Assembly: GCF_041320665.1 (NCBI RefSeq)
Contig: NZ_CP166730.1
Location: forward strand, 4,216,001-4,280,000
DNA length: 64,000 nucleotides
Source of the DNA: Comamonas sp. GB3 AK4-5
GTDB lineage: Bacteria; Pseudomonadota; Gammaproteobacteria; Burkholderiales; Burkholderiaceae_C
Direction of reading: 5' to 3'
In this document: one piece after another, positions 34,092 to 42,876 of the stretch
Numbering within the stretch: position 1 is the first letter of the stretch
Layout of the letters: every line of letters starts with the position of its first letter
Notes under the pieces: model-generated
Seen by the model: the letters and a program-made list of their open reading frames with translations, nothing else
What the model was told of the DNA's origin: nothing
Databases searched by the model: none
Translations under genes and position numbers: made by a program

Positions 34092-34198
34092 GTCCCCCCT
34101 GAGCGGCTACGCCGCTTCCCCCTGGAAGGGGGACGACGCCTTCGCCGCGAGGCGGCTCTTGCTCGGCGTCTCTGAGCTGTGCCCCGCCAGTTTGTGTG
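34092..34198 (+). repeat. Dispersed hairpin repeat R, copy 7
   Basis: CCCCCCTGAGCGGC begins a few bases after the permease stop. Stems are GCGGC-TAC-GCCGC, a short CCCCCT..AGGGGG, and GACGCC...GGCGTC, ending GCCAGTTTGTGTGC. The core is the diverged GAGGCGGCTCTTGC. It splits the eat-eutB transcript. Confidence 0.8.
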
Positions 34199-34207
34199 CT
34201 GCGTGCA

Positions 34208-34260
34208 TGGGTTTACGTCCTCGCCCCAAAGGGGAGAGGGTTGGGGTGAGGGGGAGCCCC
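34208..34260 (+). repeat. Dispersed GC-rich repeat S, copy 3 (short)
   Basis: CTCGCCCC-AAA-GGGGAGAGGGTTGGGGTGAGGGG, matching the second half of the long S block. It lies immediately after R7 and 37 bases before eutB. Confidence 0.7.
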
Positions 34261-34296
34261 CTGAATCACTGAGATGAGACACAAGGAAGCACCAAC

Positions 34297-35697
34297 ATGC
34301 GCTACCACACCACATTGGGCGGCCAAGTCTATGACTTTGAGGATCTGCGCCAGCTCATGGCCCATGCCAGTCCGGCCCGCTCCGGCGACTATCTGGCGGG
34401 CCTGGGCGCACCCACGGCCCAGCAGCGCATGGCGGCCCGCCATGTGCTGGCCGACCTCCCGCTCAAGATCTTTTTGAGCGAGGCCCTCATCCCTTATGAG
34501 CAGGATTGCATCACCCGCCTGATCATGGACAGCCATGACGCGGCCGCCTTTGCGCCTGTGGCCCATCTCACGGTGGGGGACTTTCGCAACTGGCTGCTCA
34601 GCGATGCGGCGTCCACGCCCGTGCTCCAGGCTCTGGCACCTGGACTGATGCCGGAAATGGTGGCCGCCGTGAGCAAGATCATGCGCAACCAGGATCTGAT
34701 TGCCGTGGCACGCAAATGCACGGTCATCAGCCAGTTTCGCAACACCCTGGGGCTGCCCGGCCACCTGGCCGTGCGCCTGCAGCCCAACCACCCCACGGAC
34801 GATGTGCGCGGCGTGGCCGCCTCGGTGCTGGATGGGCTGATGCTGGGCGCAGGCGATGCGGTCATCGGTATCAACCCCGTCTCGGACAGCATGGCCACCC
34901 TGGGCCGGCTGTGCCATCTGTTTGACGAGCTGATCGCGCGCTTTGCGATTCCCACTCAGGCCTGCGTGCTCACCCATGTGACCAACACCCTGGCGCTGAT
35001 GAACAGCGGCGTGCCCGTGGACCTGGTGTTCCAGTCCATAGGCGGCACCGAAAAAACCAACCAGAGCTTTGGTGTCACCCTGCCCATCCTGGACGAGGCC
35101 CATGACGCAGCCCAGGCCCAAAAACGCGGCACGCTGGGCCACAACCTCATGTACTTTGAAACCGGCCAGGGCAGTGCCTTGTCGGCCAATGCCCACCATG
35201 GCGTGGACCAGCAAACCTGCGAGGCCCGTGCCTATGCGCTGGCGCGGCGCTACCAGCCACTGCTGGTCAACACCGTGGTCGGCTTCATAGGGCCGGAATA
35301 CCTGTACGACGGCAAGCAAATCATCCGCGCCGGCCTGGAAGATCACTTCTGCGGCAAGCTGCTGGGCCTGCCCATGGGCTGCGACATTTGCTACACCAAC
35401 CACGCCGAGGCCGACCAGGACGATATGGACACGCTGATGCTGCTGCTGGGCAGTGCGGGGCTGAACTTTCTGATTGGCGTGCCGGGCGCGGACGACATCA
35501 TGCTCAACTACCAGAGCACCTCGTTTCACGACGCCTTGTTTCTGCGCGAGACCCTGGGCCTGGCACGGGCGCCCGAGTTCGAGGCCTGGCTGCAGGCCCA
35601 GCACATCACCGACCGCTTCACCGGGCTCAACAATGCGGCCCCCGCCCGCCTGGCAGGCGCATTCGCCCAACTCACCTACCTGGGAGCCGCTGTATGA
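34297..35697 (+). CDS. eutB: Ethanolamine ammonia-lyase large subunit EutB
   Basis: A 466-residue catalytic subunit of the adenosylcobalamin-dependent lyase that converts ethanolamine to acetaldehyde and ammonia. Family stretches include VYDFEDLRQLMAHASP, SEALIPYEQDCITRLI, GDAVIGINPVSD, GQGSALSANAHHGVDQ and MGCDICYTNHAEADQDD. Length is near that of E. coli EutB. Its stop overlaps the eutC start in an ATGA. No aldehyde dehydrogenase or reactivase (EutA) is in the window, so acetaldehyde handling must be elsewhere. Confidence 0.97.
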   Translation: MRYHTTLGGQVYDFEDLRQLMAHASPARSGDYLAGLGAPTAQQRMAARHVLADLPLKIFLSEALIPYEQDCITRLIMDSHDAAAFAPVAHLTVGDFRNWLLSDAASTPVLQALAPGLMPEMVAAVSKIMRNQDLIAVARKCTVISQFRNTLGLPGHLAVRLQPNHPTDDVRGVAASVLDGLMLGAGDAVIGINPVSDSMATLGRLCHLFDELIARFAIPTQACVLTHVTNTLALMNSGVPVDLVFQSIGGTEKTNQSFGVTLPILDEAHDAAQAQKRGTLGHNLMYFETGQGSALSANAHHGVDQQTCEARAYALARRYQPLLVNTVVGFIGPEYLYDGKQIIRAGLEDHFCGKLLGLPMGCDICYTNHAEADQDDMDTLMLLLGSAGLNFLIGVPGADDIMLNYQSTSFHDALFLRETLGLARAPEFEAWLQAQHITDRFTGLNNAAPARLAGAFAQLTYLGAAV

Positions 35698-36542
35698 ACA
35701 AGCTGTCAGACCTGTCACGACATCCAGAGCAAGCTGCACCCGGGGTCACGGTCATGCCATGGCAAGGCTGGCGCAACGCCACCCCGGCCCGCATTGCCCT
35801 GGGCCGCGCCGGCGTGGCCACGCCCACGCGTGAAAGCCTGGACTTTGGCTGGGCCCATGCCATGGCCCGCGATGCCATCCACACCCCCCTGGATGTGCCA
35901 GCGCTGGTCCAGTCCCTGCAGGCCGCAGGCCATGTCTGTTGGCAGGTGCACAGCCAGGCCAAGGACCGCGCCACCTACCTGCGCCGCCCCGACCTTGGCC
36001 GCCAGCTGACACCCGAGGATGCCCATGACCTGCAGCAGCGCGCAGCCCTGTTGCCCAGCCACCCCGATCTGTGCCTGGTCGTGGGCGACGGCCTGTCATC
36101 GCTGGCCGTGCAACGCCATGCCCAACCCCTCATTCAGGCCTTGCTGCCCTTGTTGCCTCCGGACTGCAGCGTCTCCCCCATCGTGGTGGTGCAACAGGCC
36201 CGCGTGGCCGTGGCCGACGAGGTTGGCGAGCTGCTGCAGGCGCGCTGCAGCGCCATGCTGATCGGCGAACGTCCGGGCCTGAGCTCGCCCGACAGCCTGG
36301 GCATTTACCTCACCTACAGACCACGCCGCGGCCGCCTGGATGCCGAGCGCAACTGCATCTCGAACGTCCGCCCTCAGGGTCTGAGCTACCGCCATGCGGC
36401 CTTCAAGCTGGCCTGGCTGCTGCGCCAGGCACAGCGCCTGGACCACAGCGGCGTGGTTCTCAAAGACGACAGCGACCCTGCATGGGCACTGCACCCACGC
36501 ATTGGTGCGGCCCCGCCTCATCTTGCAGCCACCAAAACGTGA
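35694..36542 (+). CDS. eutC: Ethanolamine ammonia-lyase small subunit EutC
   Basis: A 282-residue small subunit that binds adenosylcobalamin with EutB. Characteristic parts are ATPARIALGRAGVATPTRE, LDFGWAHAMARDAIH, VVGDGLSSLAVQRHA and the long GERPGLSSPDSLGIYLTYRP followed by RRGRLDAERNCISN. The ATG at 35694 overlaps the eutB stop by ATGA. Its own stop overlaps a GTG start of the following phosphatase, extending the coupled block. Confidence 0.96.
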   Translation: MNKLSDLSRHPEQAAPGVTVMPWQGWRNATPARIALGRAGVATPTRESLDFGWAHAMARDAIHTPLDVPALVQSLQAAGHVCWQVHSQAKDRATYLRRPDLGRQLTPEDAHDLQQRAALLPSHPDLCLVVGDGLSSLAVQRHAQPLIQALLPLLPPDCSVSPIVVVQQARVAVADEVGELLQARCSAMLIGERPGLSSPDSLGIYLTYRPRRGRLDAERNCISNVRPQGLSYRHAAFKLAWLLRQAQRLDHSGVVLKDDSDPAWALHPRIGAAPPHLAATKT

Positions 36543-37849
36543 ACGTGCAAGCACACCACAACCACCGTCTTTGCGCACTGTCCCTGGCCGCTTGCATGGC
36601 CTCAGCCTTGCTTTTGGGCGGCTGTGCGGCACCCCAGCCTCCTGCGGCAGCCAGCCAAGCTCGGCAAGTTTTGGCGGCAGGGCATTGGGACGATTTCAAC
36701 CGCCAGCAAATTGACGACTTGATCCAGCAGTTGGGCAAGAGCAGCCCCGGCTTCGATGCCACGCATCCGCCCTACGCGGTCTTCGACTGGGACAACACCA
36801 GTATTTTTCTGGACATCGAAGAAGCCGTGCTGGTCTACCAGCTGGAGCATCTGCGCTTCGGCGCCACACCCCAGCAGTTGGAAGTGGCACTACGCCGCAA
36901 CATTCCCAGCACCGCCTTCAAGCCCGAATACCGCAACTCCAAGGGTCGTGAGGTGAACATCAACACCATCGTCCCCGACATTTTGCGCAGCTACCGTTGG
37001 CTCTACAGCCACTACCAGGGCCTGGCCGGCACGCAGCCGCTGGAGCAGGTGCGCCAAAGCCCGCACTACCAGGCCTTTGTCACCAAGGTCCGCTATCTGT
37101 ACGAGGCCATTGGCGGCACGTTCGACCACGACACCGCCTACCCCTGGGTCACGTATCTGTTCACGGGGCTGACGGAAGCCGAAGTCCGCAGCATGACGCG
37201 TGAAACCGTGCAGTGGCAGCTGGAGCAGCCCATAGAAAAGCGGCGCTGGACCACTCCTGCGCAACTGCCAGGGCGGGCAGGCATGGTGGAAGTCAGCTGG
37301 AAGAACGGGTTGCGCCTGGTGCCCGAGATGCAGAACCTGTACGCCCACCTGCGAGACGCGGGCTTTGATATCTGGATCTGCTCGGCGTCTTTTGTCGATG
37401 TAGTGCGCGAGATCGCCTCCAACCCCAGCTTTGGCTACCAACAGCCCTCCGACAGGGTGCTGGCCATGGAGCTAGAGCGCGATGCCCAAGGACGTATCCA
37501 GCCCATATTCCGCAAGACCTACGACCAGACCCAGGGCCCGGGCAAGACACGCGCCATACAGCGCTTTCTGGTCAGCCGCTACGGCTACGGCCCGGCCCTG
37601 GTCGCGGGCGACAGCGAAGGCGACCAGAACATGATGGCGGGCTTTGCCGACACAAAAAAGGTGTTGATCATCAACCGCCTGCGCGACCCCAGCACCGCCA
37701 TAGGCCAATTCTCCGCCGAGGCCGTGCGCCAGCACGGCAAACCCGAAGCCCGCTATCTGCTCCAGGGCCGCGATGACAACAGCGGGCAGTTTGTGCCTTC
37801 ACAGCTGCACACCCCGCTGCAATCAGCCACCGGCAAGGTCTTGCCATAG
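36539..37849 (+). CDS. HAD-superfamily phosphatase lipoprotein, possible phosphoethanolamine/phosphocholine phosphatase
   Basis: A 436-residue protein starting with GTG inside the eutC stop (GTGA). Residues 1-27 form a lipoprotein signal ending in the lipobox LLGGC, so the mature enzyme is exported and lipid-anchored. HAD motif I is FDWDNTS, with nucleophile and acid Asp two residues apart. Motif II is probably WICSASF, motif III a Lys in RKTYDQTQGPGK, and motif IV GDSEGDQNM. Periplasmic HAD phosphorylcholine phosphatases of Pseudomonas have the same DXDNT core and also act on phosphoethanolamine. With eutBC next door, release of ethanolamine from phosphoethanolamine is a good hypothesis. Substrate is inference. 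Confidence 0.8.
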   Translation: MNVQAHHNHRLCALSLAACMASALLLGGCAAPQPPAAASQARQVLAAGHWDDFNRQQIDDLIQQLGKSSPGFDATHPPYAVFDWDNTSIFLDIEEAVLVYQLEHLRFGATPQQLEVALRRNIPSTAFKPEYRNSKGREVNINTIVPDILRSYRWLYSHYQGLAGTQPLEQVRQSPHYQAFVTKVRYLYEAIGGTFDHDTAYPWVTYLFTGLTEAEVRSMTRETVQWQLEQPIEKRRWTTPAQLPGRAGMVEVSWKNGLRLVPEMQNLYAHLRDAGFDIWICSASFVDVVREIASNPSFGYQQPSDRVLAMELERDAQGRIQPIFRKTYDQTQGPGKTRAIQRFLVSRYGYGPALVAGDSEGDQNMMAGFADTKKVLIINRLRDPSTAIGQFSAEAVRQHGKPEARYLLQGRDDNSGQFVPSQLHTPLQSATGKVLP

Positions 37850-37925
37850 AGCACCGGCCCTCCTCATGGCTGCATGCTGAGCGGCGACCCAGCGATGCAC
37901 CACCCCACCGCACTGCGCCAAAAAC

Positions 37926-37950
37926 AAAAGGCTTCCTGTGGAAGCCTTTT
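37926..37950. terminator. Bidirectional rho-independent terminator
   Basis: AAAAGGCTTCC (37926-37936) pairs with GGAAGCCTTTT (37940-37950) around a TGT loop. A tracts and T tracts on the two sides let it serve both the eut/phosphatase transcript and the convergent RcnB-like gene. Confidence 0.85.
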
Positions 37951-38002
37951 GCAGCAGAGAGAACAACACGCAATACGTGCGGCCTGCGTGCTGTCAAACA
38001 GA

Positions 38003-38404
38003 TCAATAGCTGCTGAGAATCAGCTGGGCAATCACGCCAGAGGCAATGGCCACCAGCATGTAGTCGCCGCCGTACTGCACCCAGTGGTAGCCACGGGGCG
38101 GCGCACTCAGGCGGTGACCGCGCCAGTCCTGCACCACATACTGGGGCCCACGGTACTGGGGTGGCACGCGATAGCCCTTGACCCAGCGGTGATCCGGGCC
38201 TGCGCCATGGCGGCGATCATGGTCACGGTCGTCACGGCGTTGCTCGCGCGCCCAGTCACGCTGGTCTTTGCGTCGATCATCGTGCTTGTAATGGCCTTTG
38301 GCCTGGCCACGGGGGCCGTCGTGGTCATCACGGGCCTGGGCCAGGGTGGCCGTCATACCCAAGCCCACGGCCAGCATGGCGGCTACGGCAGACATTTTTT
38401 TCAT
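38003..38404 (-). CDS. RcnB-like periplasmic protein
   Basis: A 133-residue exported protein. A signal peptide covers about residues 1-24 (MKKMSAVAAMLAVGLGMTA, cleavage near AQA-RD). A strongly charged Asp/His/Arg/Lys stretch follows (DDHDGPRGQAKGHYKHDD and more). The conserved RcnB domain then has RGPQYVVQDWRGHRL and PRGYHWVQYGGDYMLVAI, ending in a hydrophobic tail. RcnB-type proteins are linked with nickel/cobalt homeostasis; the His/Asp-rich part could bind metal. GAGAGGAG lies 7 bases before the ATG at 38404. Confidence 0.85.
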   Translation of the reverse strand: MKKMSAVAAMLAVGLGMTATLAQARDDHDGPRGQAKGHYKHDDRRKDQRDWAREQRRDDRDHDRRHGAGPDHRWVKGYRVPPQYRGPQYVVQDWRGHRLSAPPRGYHWVQYGGDYMLVAIASGVIAQLILSSY

Positions 38405-38475
38405 GGAGCACTCCTCTCTGGGGTGAAAGCTACCCATCCGGTTGATGGGGTTTGGGCTCCATGATGCGTGGAATG

Positions 38476-38507
38476 CCCGCTGCGCGCGAGCGCGTACAGC
38501 GGGTTTT
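38476..38507 (+). terminator. Hairpin with T tail, plus-strand terminator-like
   Basis: CCCGCTG (38476-38482) pairs with CAGCGGG (38497-38503), with inner GCGC/GCGC, followed by TTTT. No plus-strand gene ends just before it, so its role is unclear. The rest of the 213-base gap to 38618 shows nothing else. Confidence 0.4.
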
Positions 38508-38617
38508 ACGAACACTTTGCGCGGGACATACAGAGTTTGCAAAGTGCAAAGCTCAGCTTCACTCACCAGCACGCAACACGCTCTCAGGATGAAGCTGCCG
38601 CGCAAATCCAGAAGGCG

Positions 38618-38794
38618 CTAAACCAGTCTGCCGAAGATCAACACGGCAAAAAAGGCCAGGCCTGCAATCACCGTCCACTTGAACACCAGCAGCCCCCAGC
38701 GCTTGTACAGCACGCGGCCCGTGCCCAGGTAGAAGACAAAGCACAGGGCCGAGGCCAGCAGCAGCAGCGAGGCCATCCAGCGAAACAGCAGCAT
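38618..38794 (-). CDS. Small membrane protein, 58 residues
   Basis: ATG at 38794 opens a 58-codon frame, TAG at 38620-38618, with GGAGGA about 8 bases upstream. The product has two hydrophobic helices, about 8-23 (SLLLLASALCFVFYLG) and 36-54 (LLVFKWTVIAGLAFFAVLIF), joined by a basic loop (TGRVLYKRWG). The topology is a helical hairpin. I do not recognise a family. It lies downstream of lpxC on the same strand, separated by repeat R copy 8. Confidence 0.65.
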   Translation of the reverse strand: MLLFRWMASLLLLASALCFVFYLGTGRVLYKRWGLLVFKWTVIAGLAFFAVLIFGRLV

Positions 38795-38898
38795 CTCAGC
38801 AGTCCTCCCAGACGCGGAGCCTTCCAGGACATAGCCTCACTGCCGCCCTTTTCCCTTGGGTGCGAGGGAGCCGGCTCTGGGCGCTGTGCATCAACCCG

Positions 38899-39014
38899 GC
38901 GTGCTTCACGCCAGGGCACCGCGCAAGGGCCGCCTTGTCCTCGGCTTGGCGCTGGAGCCGTCCCCCTCCGGCGCAGCCAGAGAGGAGGAAGACGCGCAGC
39001 GGCTCAGGGGGCGT
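38899..39014 (-). repeat. Dispersed hairpin repeat R, copy 8
   Basis: On the minus strand CCCCCTGAGCCGC starts about 10 bases after the lpxC stop. The G-run hairpin is CTCTCTGGC...GGAGGGGG-like. The third stem is disturbed (GGCTCC against GGTGCC), with an insertion before the GGCGGCCCTTGC core. Sense to lpxC. Confidence 0.75.
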
Positions 39015-39023
39015 CATCCAGCT

Positions 39024-39947
39024 CTACCAGGCTTTCGCCAGCTGTGCAAAGCCCGCAGGGGCCTTGCGATCGCTGTCGAAGCTGACCTCTTCCCAGGCCG
39101 TGGGGTCGGCCAGCAAGGCGCGCAGCAGTTGGTTGTTCATGCCGTGGCCGGAGCGAAAAGCGCTATAGCCCGCCAGCAACGGCTTGCCGATCACATACAG
39201 ATCGCCCATGGCGTCCAGGATCTTGTGCTTGGCAAATTCGTCGTCATAGCGCAGGCCGTCGCTGTTGAGGACTTTATAGTCGTCCATGACGATGGCGTTG
39301 TCCAGGCCGCCACCCAGCGCCAGGCCGTTGTTGCGCAGCATTTCCACATCCTTGGTGAAGCCAAAGGTGCGGGCCCGGGCGATGTCGCGCGGGTAGTTGC
39401 CGGCGCCCAGGTCGAACTCCACCGACTGGCCGGTGGAATCCACCGCCGGATGGGAAAAATCGATCTCAAAGCGCAGCTTGAAGCCGTGGTAGGGATCAAA
39501 GCGCGCCCACTTGAGCTTTTCGCCCTCGCCCTCGCGCACCTCCACGGGCTTGAGCACCCGGATGAAGCGACGCGGCGCGTTCTGCACCTCGACCCCTGCG
39601 CTTTGCAGCAAAAACACAAAGGAGGAAGAAGAGCCGTCCAGAATCGGTACTTCCTCGGCCGTGATGTCGATGTAGAGGTTGTCTATGCCCAGGCCACACA
39701 GCGCCGACATCAGATGCTCGATGGTGTGCACCTTGGCGCTGCCCGTGGCGATGGTGGTGGCCATGCGGGTGTCGGACACCGACTGCGCCGTCACCGGGAT
39801 ATCGACAGGCTCCGGCAAGTCCACACGCCGAAAGACGATGCCCGTGTCGGGCTGGGCCGGGCGCAGGGTCATCTCGACCCGCTGGCCGCTGTGCAGACCC
39901 ATGCCCACGGCACGGGTGATGGTCTTGAGGGTGCGTTGCTGGAGCAT
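39024..39947 (-). CDS. lpxC: UDP-3-O-acyl-N-acetylglucosamine deacetylase LpxC
   Basis: A 307-residue zinc deacetylase, the committed step of lipid A synthesis. [21 protein letters not shown] opens the protein. [17 protein letters not shown] carries the first zinc His near 79, and [18 protein letters not shown] the C-terminal His. [20 protein letters not shown] and [16 protein letters not shown] complete the usual order; the Asp in the latter is a zinc ligand. It is the last gene of the dcw cluster, after ftsZ, the standard betaproteobacterial position. Confidence 0.97.
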   Translation of the reverse strand: MLQQRTLKTITRAVGMGLHSGQRVEMTLRPAQPDTGIVFRRVDLPEPVDIPVTAQSVSDTRMATTIATGSAKVHTIEHLMSALCGLGIDNLYIDITAEEVPILDGSSSSFVFLLQSAGVEVQNAPRRFIRVLKPVEVREGEGEKLKWARFDPYHGFKLRFEIDFSHPAVDSTGQSVEFDLGAGNYPRDIARARTFGFTKDVEMLRNNGLALGGGLDNAIVMDDYKVLNSDGLRYDDEFAKHKILDAMGDLYVIGKPLLAGYSAFRSGHGMNNQLLRALLADPTAWEEVSFDSDRKAPAGFAQLAKAW

Positions 39948-40051
39948 AGAGAGATTTTACCGACGAGAGGAATATTCCTGCAGCCCTAGGCCATGGGAAA
40001 TCCCAATCACGGCCATTACCTCCAACAGGCTGCAGCATTGCAGCGGCTCAT

Positions 40052-40080
40052 AAAAAAGAGAGCACCTATGGCGCTCTCTT
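40052..40080 (-). terminator. Rho-independent terminator between ftsZ and lpxC
   Basis: AAGAGAGC (40056-40063) pairs with GCTCTCTT (40073-40080), with an inner CC/GG pair. On the minus strand it is followed by TTTTTT. It lies about 210 bases after the ftsZ stop and just before lpxC, so lpxC probably has its own promoter in 39948-40050, though I cannot point to one. Confidence 0.8.
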
Positions 40081-40167
40081 CCTACGCTCCAAATACTTTT
40101 CACCTTGAAACCCAGAGGCATCAAGCTGCGGATGCTCTCTTTTCGGAGGCCTTACGCACTGCCCGCA

Positions 40168-40288
40168 GTCTATGCAACTGGCGCGGCCCAGATCAGGGGC
40201 AGCGAGCAAGGGCCGCCCCGCAGCGAGGCTGCCGTCCCCCTCCATCGCGCAGCGATAGAGAGGGGGAAGGCGCGCAGCGCCTCAGGGG
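40168..40288 (-). repeat. Dispersed hairpin repeat R, copy 9
   Basis: On the minus strand ACACCCCCTGAGGCGC starts within 5 bases of the ftsZ stop. Stems are GGCGC-TGC-GCGCC, CCCCCTCTCTATCGC...GATGGAGGGGG, and GGCAGC...GCTGCC around the GGGGCGGCCCTTGC core, ending GCGCCAGTTGCATAG. Sense to ftsZ. Confidence 0.88.
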
Positions 40289-40291
40289 GTG

Positions 40292-41527
40292 TCAATCCGC
40301 CTGCTTGCGCAGAAAGGCAGGGATCTCCAGATCGTCCATGCCGCCCGAAGACAGGGCATCCACGCGGGCTGCGGCCTGGGTGCGGTTGGTACGCCACACG
40401 CTGGGCACGTTCATGCCGCCGTAGTCGGCCTGGCCTGCGGCACCACCCATGGTGGGCATGCCTGCCGTCACTGCCGCGCCCATGGAGGCCGTGGGCATGG
40501 CGTACATACCGTCGGTGCCGGTGCGCAGACCGCCTTGCACCACCGACATGGGCTGGCGGCGGGCGTTCTGGCGTGCCAGACCCGTGGCCACCACGGTCAC
40601 GCGGATGTCGTCACCCAGGGTGTCGTCATAGGCCGCGCCGTAGATGACATGGGCATCGGGCGATGCGTAGGCGTTGATGGTGGACATGGCCAGGCGCGAC
40701 TCGGACAGCTTCAGGCTGCCCTTGGCGGCCGTCACCAGCACCAGCACGCCGCGTGCGCCGGACAGATCGATCCCTTCCAGCAGCGGGCAGGCCACGGCCT
40801 GCTCGGCAGCGATACGGGCGCGGTCGGGACCGGAGGCACGGGCCGTGCCCATCATGGCCTTTCCGGGCTCGCCCATCACGGTGCGCACGTCTTCAAAGTC
40901 GACGTTCACATGGCCGTACTCGTTGATGATTTCGGCAATGCCGCCCACGGCGTTCTTCAGCACGTCGTTGGCATGGGAGAAGGCCTCGTCCTGGGAGATG
41001 TCATCGCCCAGCACTTCCAGCAGCTTCTCGTTGAGCACCACGATCAGCGAGTCCACATTGGCTTCCAGCTCGGTCAGACCGCCGTCGGCATTGGTCATGC
41101 GGCGGCTGCCTTCCCACTCGAAGGGCTTGGTGACCACGCCCACGGTGAGAATGCCCATTTCCTTGGCCACGCGGGCAATCACCGGCGCAGCGCCGGTGCC
41201 GGTGCCGCCACCCATGCCGGCCGTGATGAACAGCATGTGGGCGCCTTCGATGGCCGCGCGGATGTCCTGGTCCGCGACTTCGGCCGCTTCACGGCCCTTG
41301 TCGGGCTTGCTGCCAGCGCCCAGGCCGCTTTGGCCCAGCTGGATGGTGCGATGTGCATTGCTGCGGATGAGCGCCTGCGCGTCGGTGTTCGCGCACACGA
41401 ACTCCACGCCTTGCACATTGCAGGCGATCATGTGCTCCACGGCATTGCTGCCGCCGCCGCCCACGCCGATCACCTTGATTCGTGTGCCCTGGTTGAACTC
41501 TTCGGCTTCGATCATTTCGATGGTCAT
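40292..41527 (-). CDS. ftsZ: Cell division protein FtsZ
   Basis: A 411-residue tubulin homologue forming the Z ring. GTP-binding parts are GVGGGGSNAVEHMI, the tubulin signature GGGTGTGAAPVIA and the T7 loop NVDFEDVRTVMGEPGKAMMG. A Gly/Met-rich linker (about 330-395) precedes the C-terminal peptide DDLEIPAFLRKQAD, the usual FtsA/ZipA docking tail. The gene follows ftsA with 118 bases between them, room for an ftsZ promoter that I could not define. Confidence 0.98.
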   Translation of the reverse strand: MTIEMIEAEEFNQGTRIKVIGVGGGGSNAVEHMIACNVQGVEFVCANTDAQALIRSNAHRTIQLGQSGLGAGSKPDKGREAAEVADQDIRAAIEGAHMLFITAGMGGGTGTGAAPVIARVAKEMGILTVGVVTKPFEWEGSRRMTNADGGLTELEANVDSLIVVLNEKLLEVLGDDISQDEAFSHANDVLKNAVGGIAEIINEYGHVNVDFEDVRTVMGEPGKAMMGTARASGPDRARIAAEQAVACPLLEGIDLSGARGVLVLVTAAKGSLKLSESRLAMSTINAYASPDAHVIYGAAYDDTLGDDIRVTVVATGLARQNARRQPMSVVQGGLRTGTDGMYAMPTASMGAAVTAGMPTMGGAAGQADYGGMNVPSVWRTNRTQAAARVDALSSGGMDDLEIPAFLRKQAD

Positions 41528-41645
41528 GTTGCTGCTCCTGAAATTGGGTAATGGGTCACTGCTGTTGTTCTGGTTTCACTTCGGTATCGCTGGTATCGAA
41601 AGTCCGTGGGCGGGCCTGTGATGCGTAAACGTCGGGAGCACATGG

Positions 41646-42875
41646 TTAGAAGTTCCCCACGATGAAGTCTTTGAAACGGCCAAAGGCGGTCTTCACGGAC
41701 CCACTCTTCTGTGCCACTTTGAATCCACGCATACGTGCCATGCGAGCCTCCTCTAACAATCCCATCACCGTGGCCGAGCGCGGCTGCGCCACCATGTCGG
41801 CCAAGGCGCTGGCGTACTTCGGAATACCGCGGCGCACGGGTTTGAGAAAAATGTCTTCGCCCAGTTCCACCATGCCGGGCATCACGGCGCTACCACCTGT
41901 AAGCACGATGCCGGAGGACAGGACTTCTTCGTAGCCGGACTCGCGGATGACCTGGTGCACCAGCGAGAAAATCTCTTCCACACGCGGCTCGATCACGCCG
42001 GCCAGGGCCTGCTTGCTCAGCATGCGCGGGCTGCGATCGCCCAGGCCGGGCACTTCCACCTGGCTGTCGGGGTCGGCCAGCATCTGCTTGGCATAGCCGC
42101 TTTCGACCTTGATGTCTTCCGCGTCCTTGGTGGGCGTGCGCAGCGCCATGGCGATGTCGCTGGTGATCAGATCGCCCGCGATGGGGATCACCGCCGTGTG
42201 GCGAATCGCACCACCGGTGAAGATGGCCACATCCGTGGTGCCGGCGCCGATGTCCACCAGGGCCACGCCCAGCTCGCGTTCGTCATCGGTGAGTACGGCC
42301 TGGCTGGCGGCCAGCGGGTTCAGCAGCAGCTGCTCCACTTCCAGGCCGCAACGGCGCACGCATTTGATGATGTTCTCGGCCGCGCTTTGCGCGCCGGTGA
42401 CGATGTGCACCTTGGCTTCCAGGCGGATGCCGCTCATGCCGATGGGCTCTTTCACGTCCTGGCCATCGATGACGAATTCCTGCGGCTCCACCAGCAGCAG
42501 GCGCTGGTCCGAGGAGATGCTCACGGCCTTGGCTGTCTCGATCACGCGGGCCACATCGGCCTGCGTCACTTCCTTGTCCTTGATGGCCACCATGCCGCTT
42601 TGGTTCAGGCCACGGATGTGGCTGCCCGTGATGCCGGTGTGCACACGCTGGATCTTGCAGTCCGCCATCAGCTCGGCTTCCTTGAGCGCCTGCTGAATGC
42701 TCTGCACCGTGGCGTCGATGTTGACCACCACGCCGCGCTTGAGCCCGTTGCTGGGCGCCACGCCCAGGCCGGCCAGCTTCAACTCCCCGCCGGGCATGAC
42801 TTCAGCAACGACGGCCATGACCTTGGCGGTGCCAATGTCCAGTCCCACGACCACGTCTTTGTATTCTCTTGCCAT
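41646..42875 (-). CDS. ftsA: Cell division protein FtsA
   Basis: A 409-residue actin-like ATPase tethering FtsZ to the membrane. KDVVVGLDIGTAKVMAVVAEV is phosphate loop 1, VDIGAGTTDVAIFTGGAI phosphate loop 2, and GIVLTGGSAVMPGM the adenosine loop. The C-terminal amphipathic membrane helix appears as SVKTAFGRFKDFIVGNF. The 1C domain inserted after residue 80 is present. It follows ftsQ with one base between the genes. Confidence 0.98.
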   Translation of the reverse strand: MAREYKDVVVGLDIGTAKVMAVVAEVMPGGELKLAGLGVAPSNGLKRGVVVNIDATVQSIQQALKEAELMADCKIQRVHTGITGSHIRGLNQSGMVAIKDKEVTQADVARVIETAKAVSISSDQRLLLVEPQEFVIDGQDVKEPIGMSGIRLEAKVHIVTGAQSAAENIIKCVRRCGLEVEQLLLNPLAASQAVLTDDERELGVALVDIGAGTTDVAIFTGGAIRHTAVIPIAGDLITSDIAMALRTPTKDAEDIKVESGYAKQMLADPDSQVEVPGLGDRSPRMLSKQALAGVIEPRVEEIFSLVHQVIRESGYEEVLSSGIVLTGGSAVMPGMVELGEDIFLKPVRRGIPKYASALADMVAQPRSATVMGLLEEARMARMRGFKVAQKSGSVKTAFGRFKDFIVGNF

Positions 42876-42876
42876 A

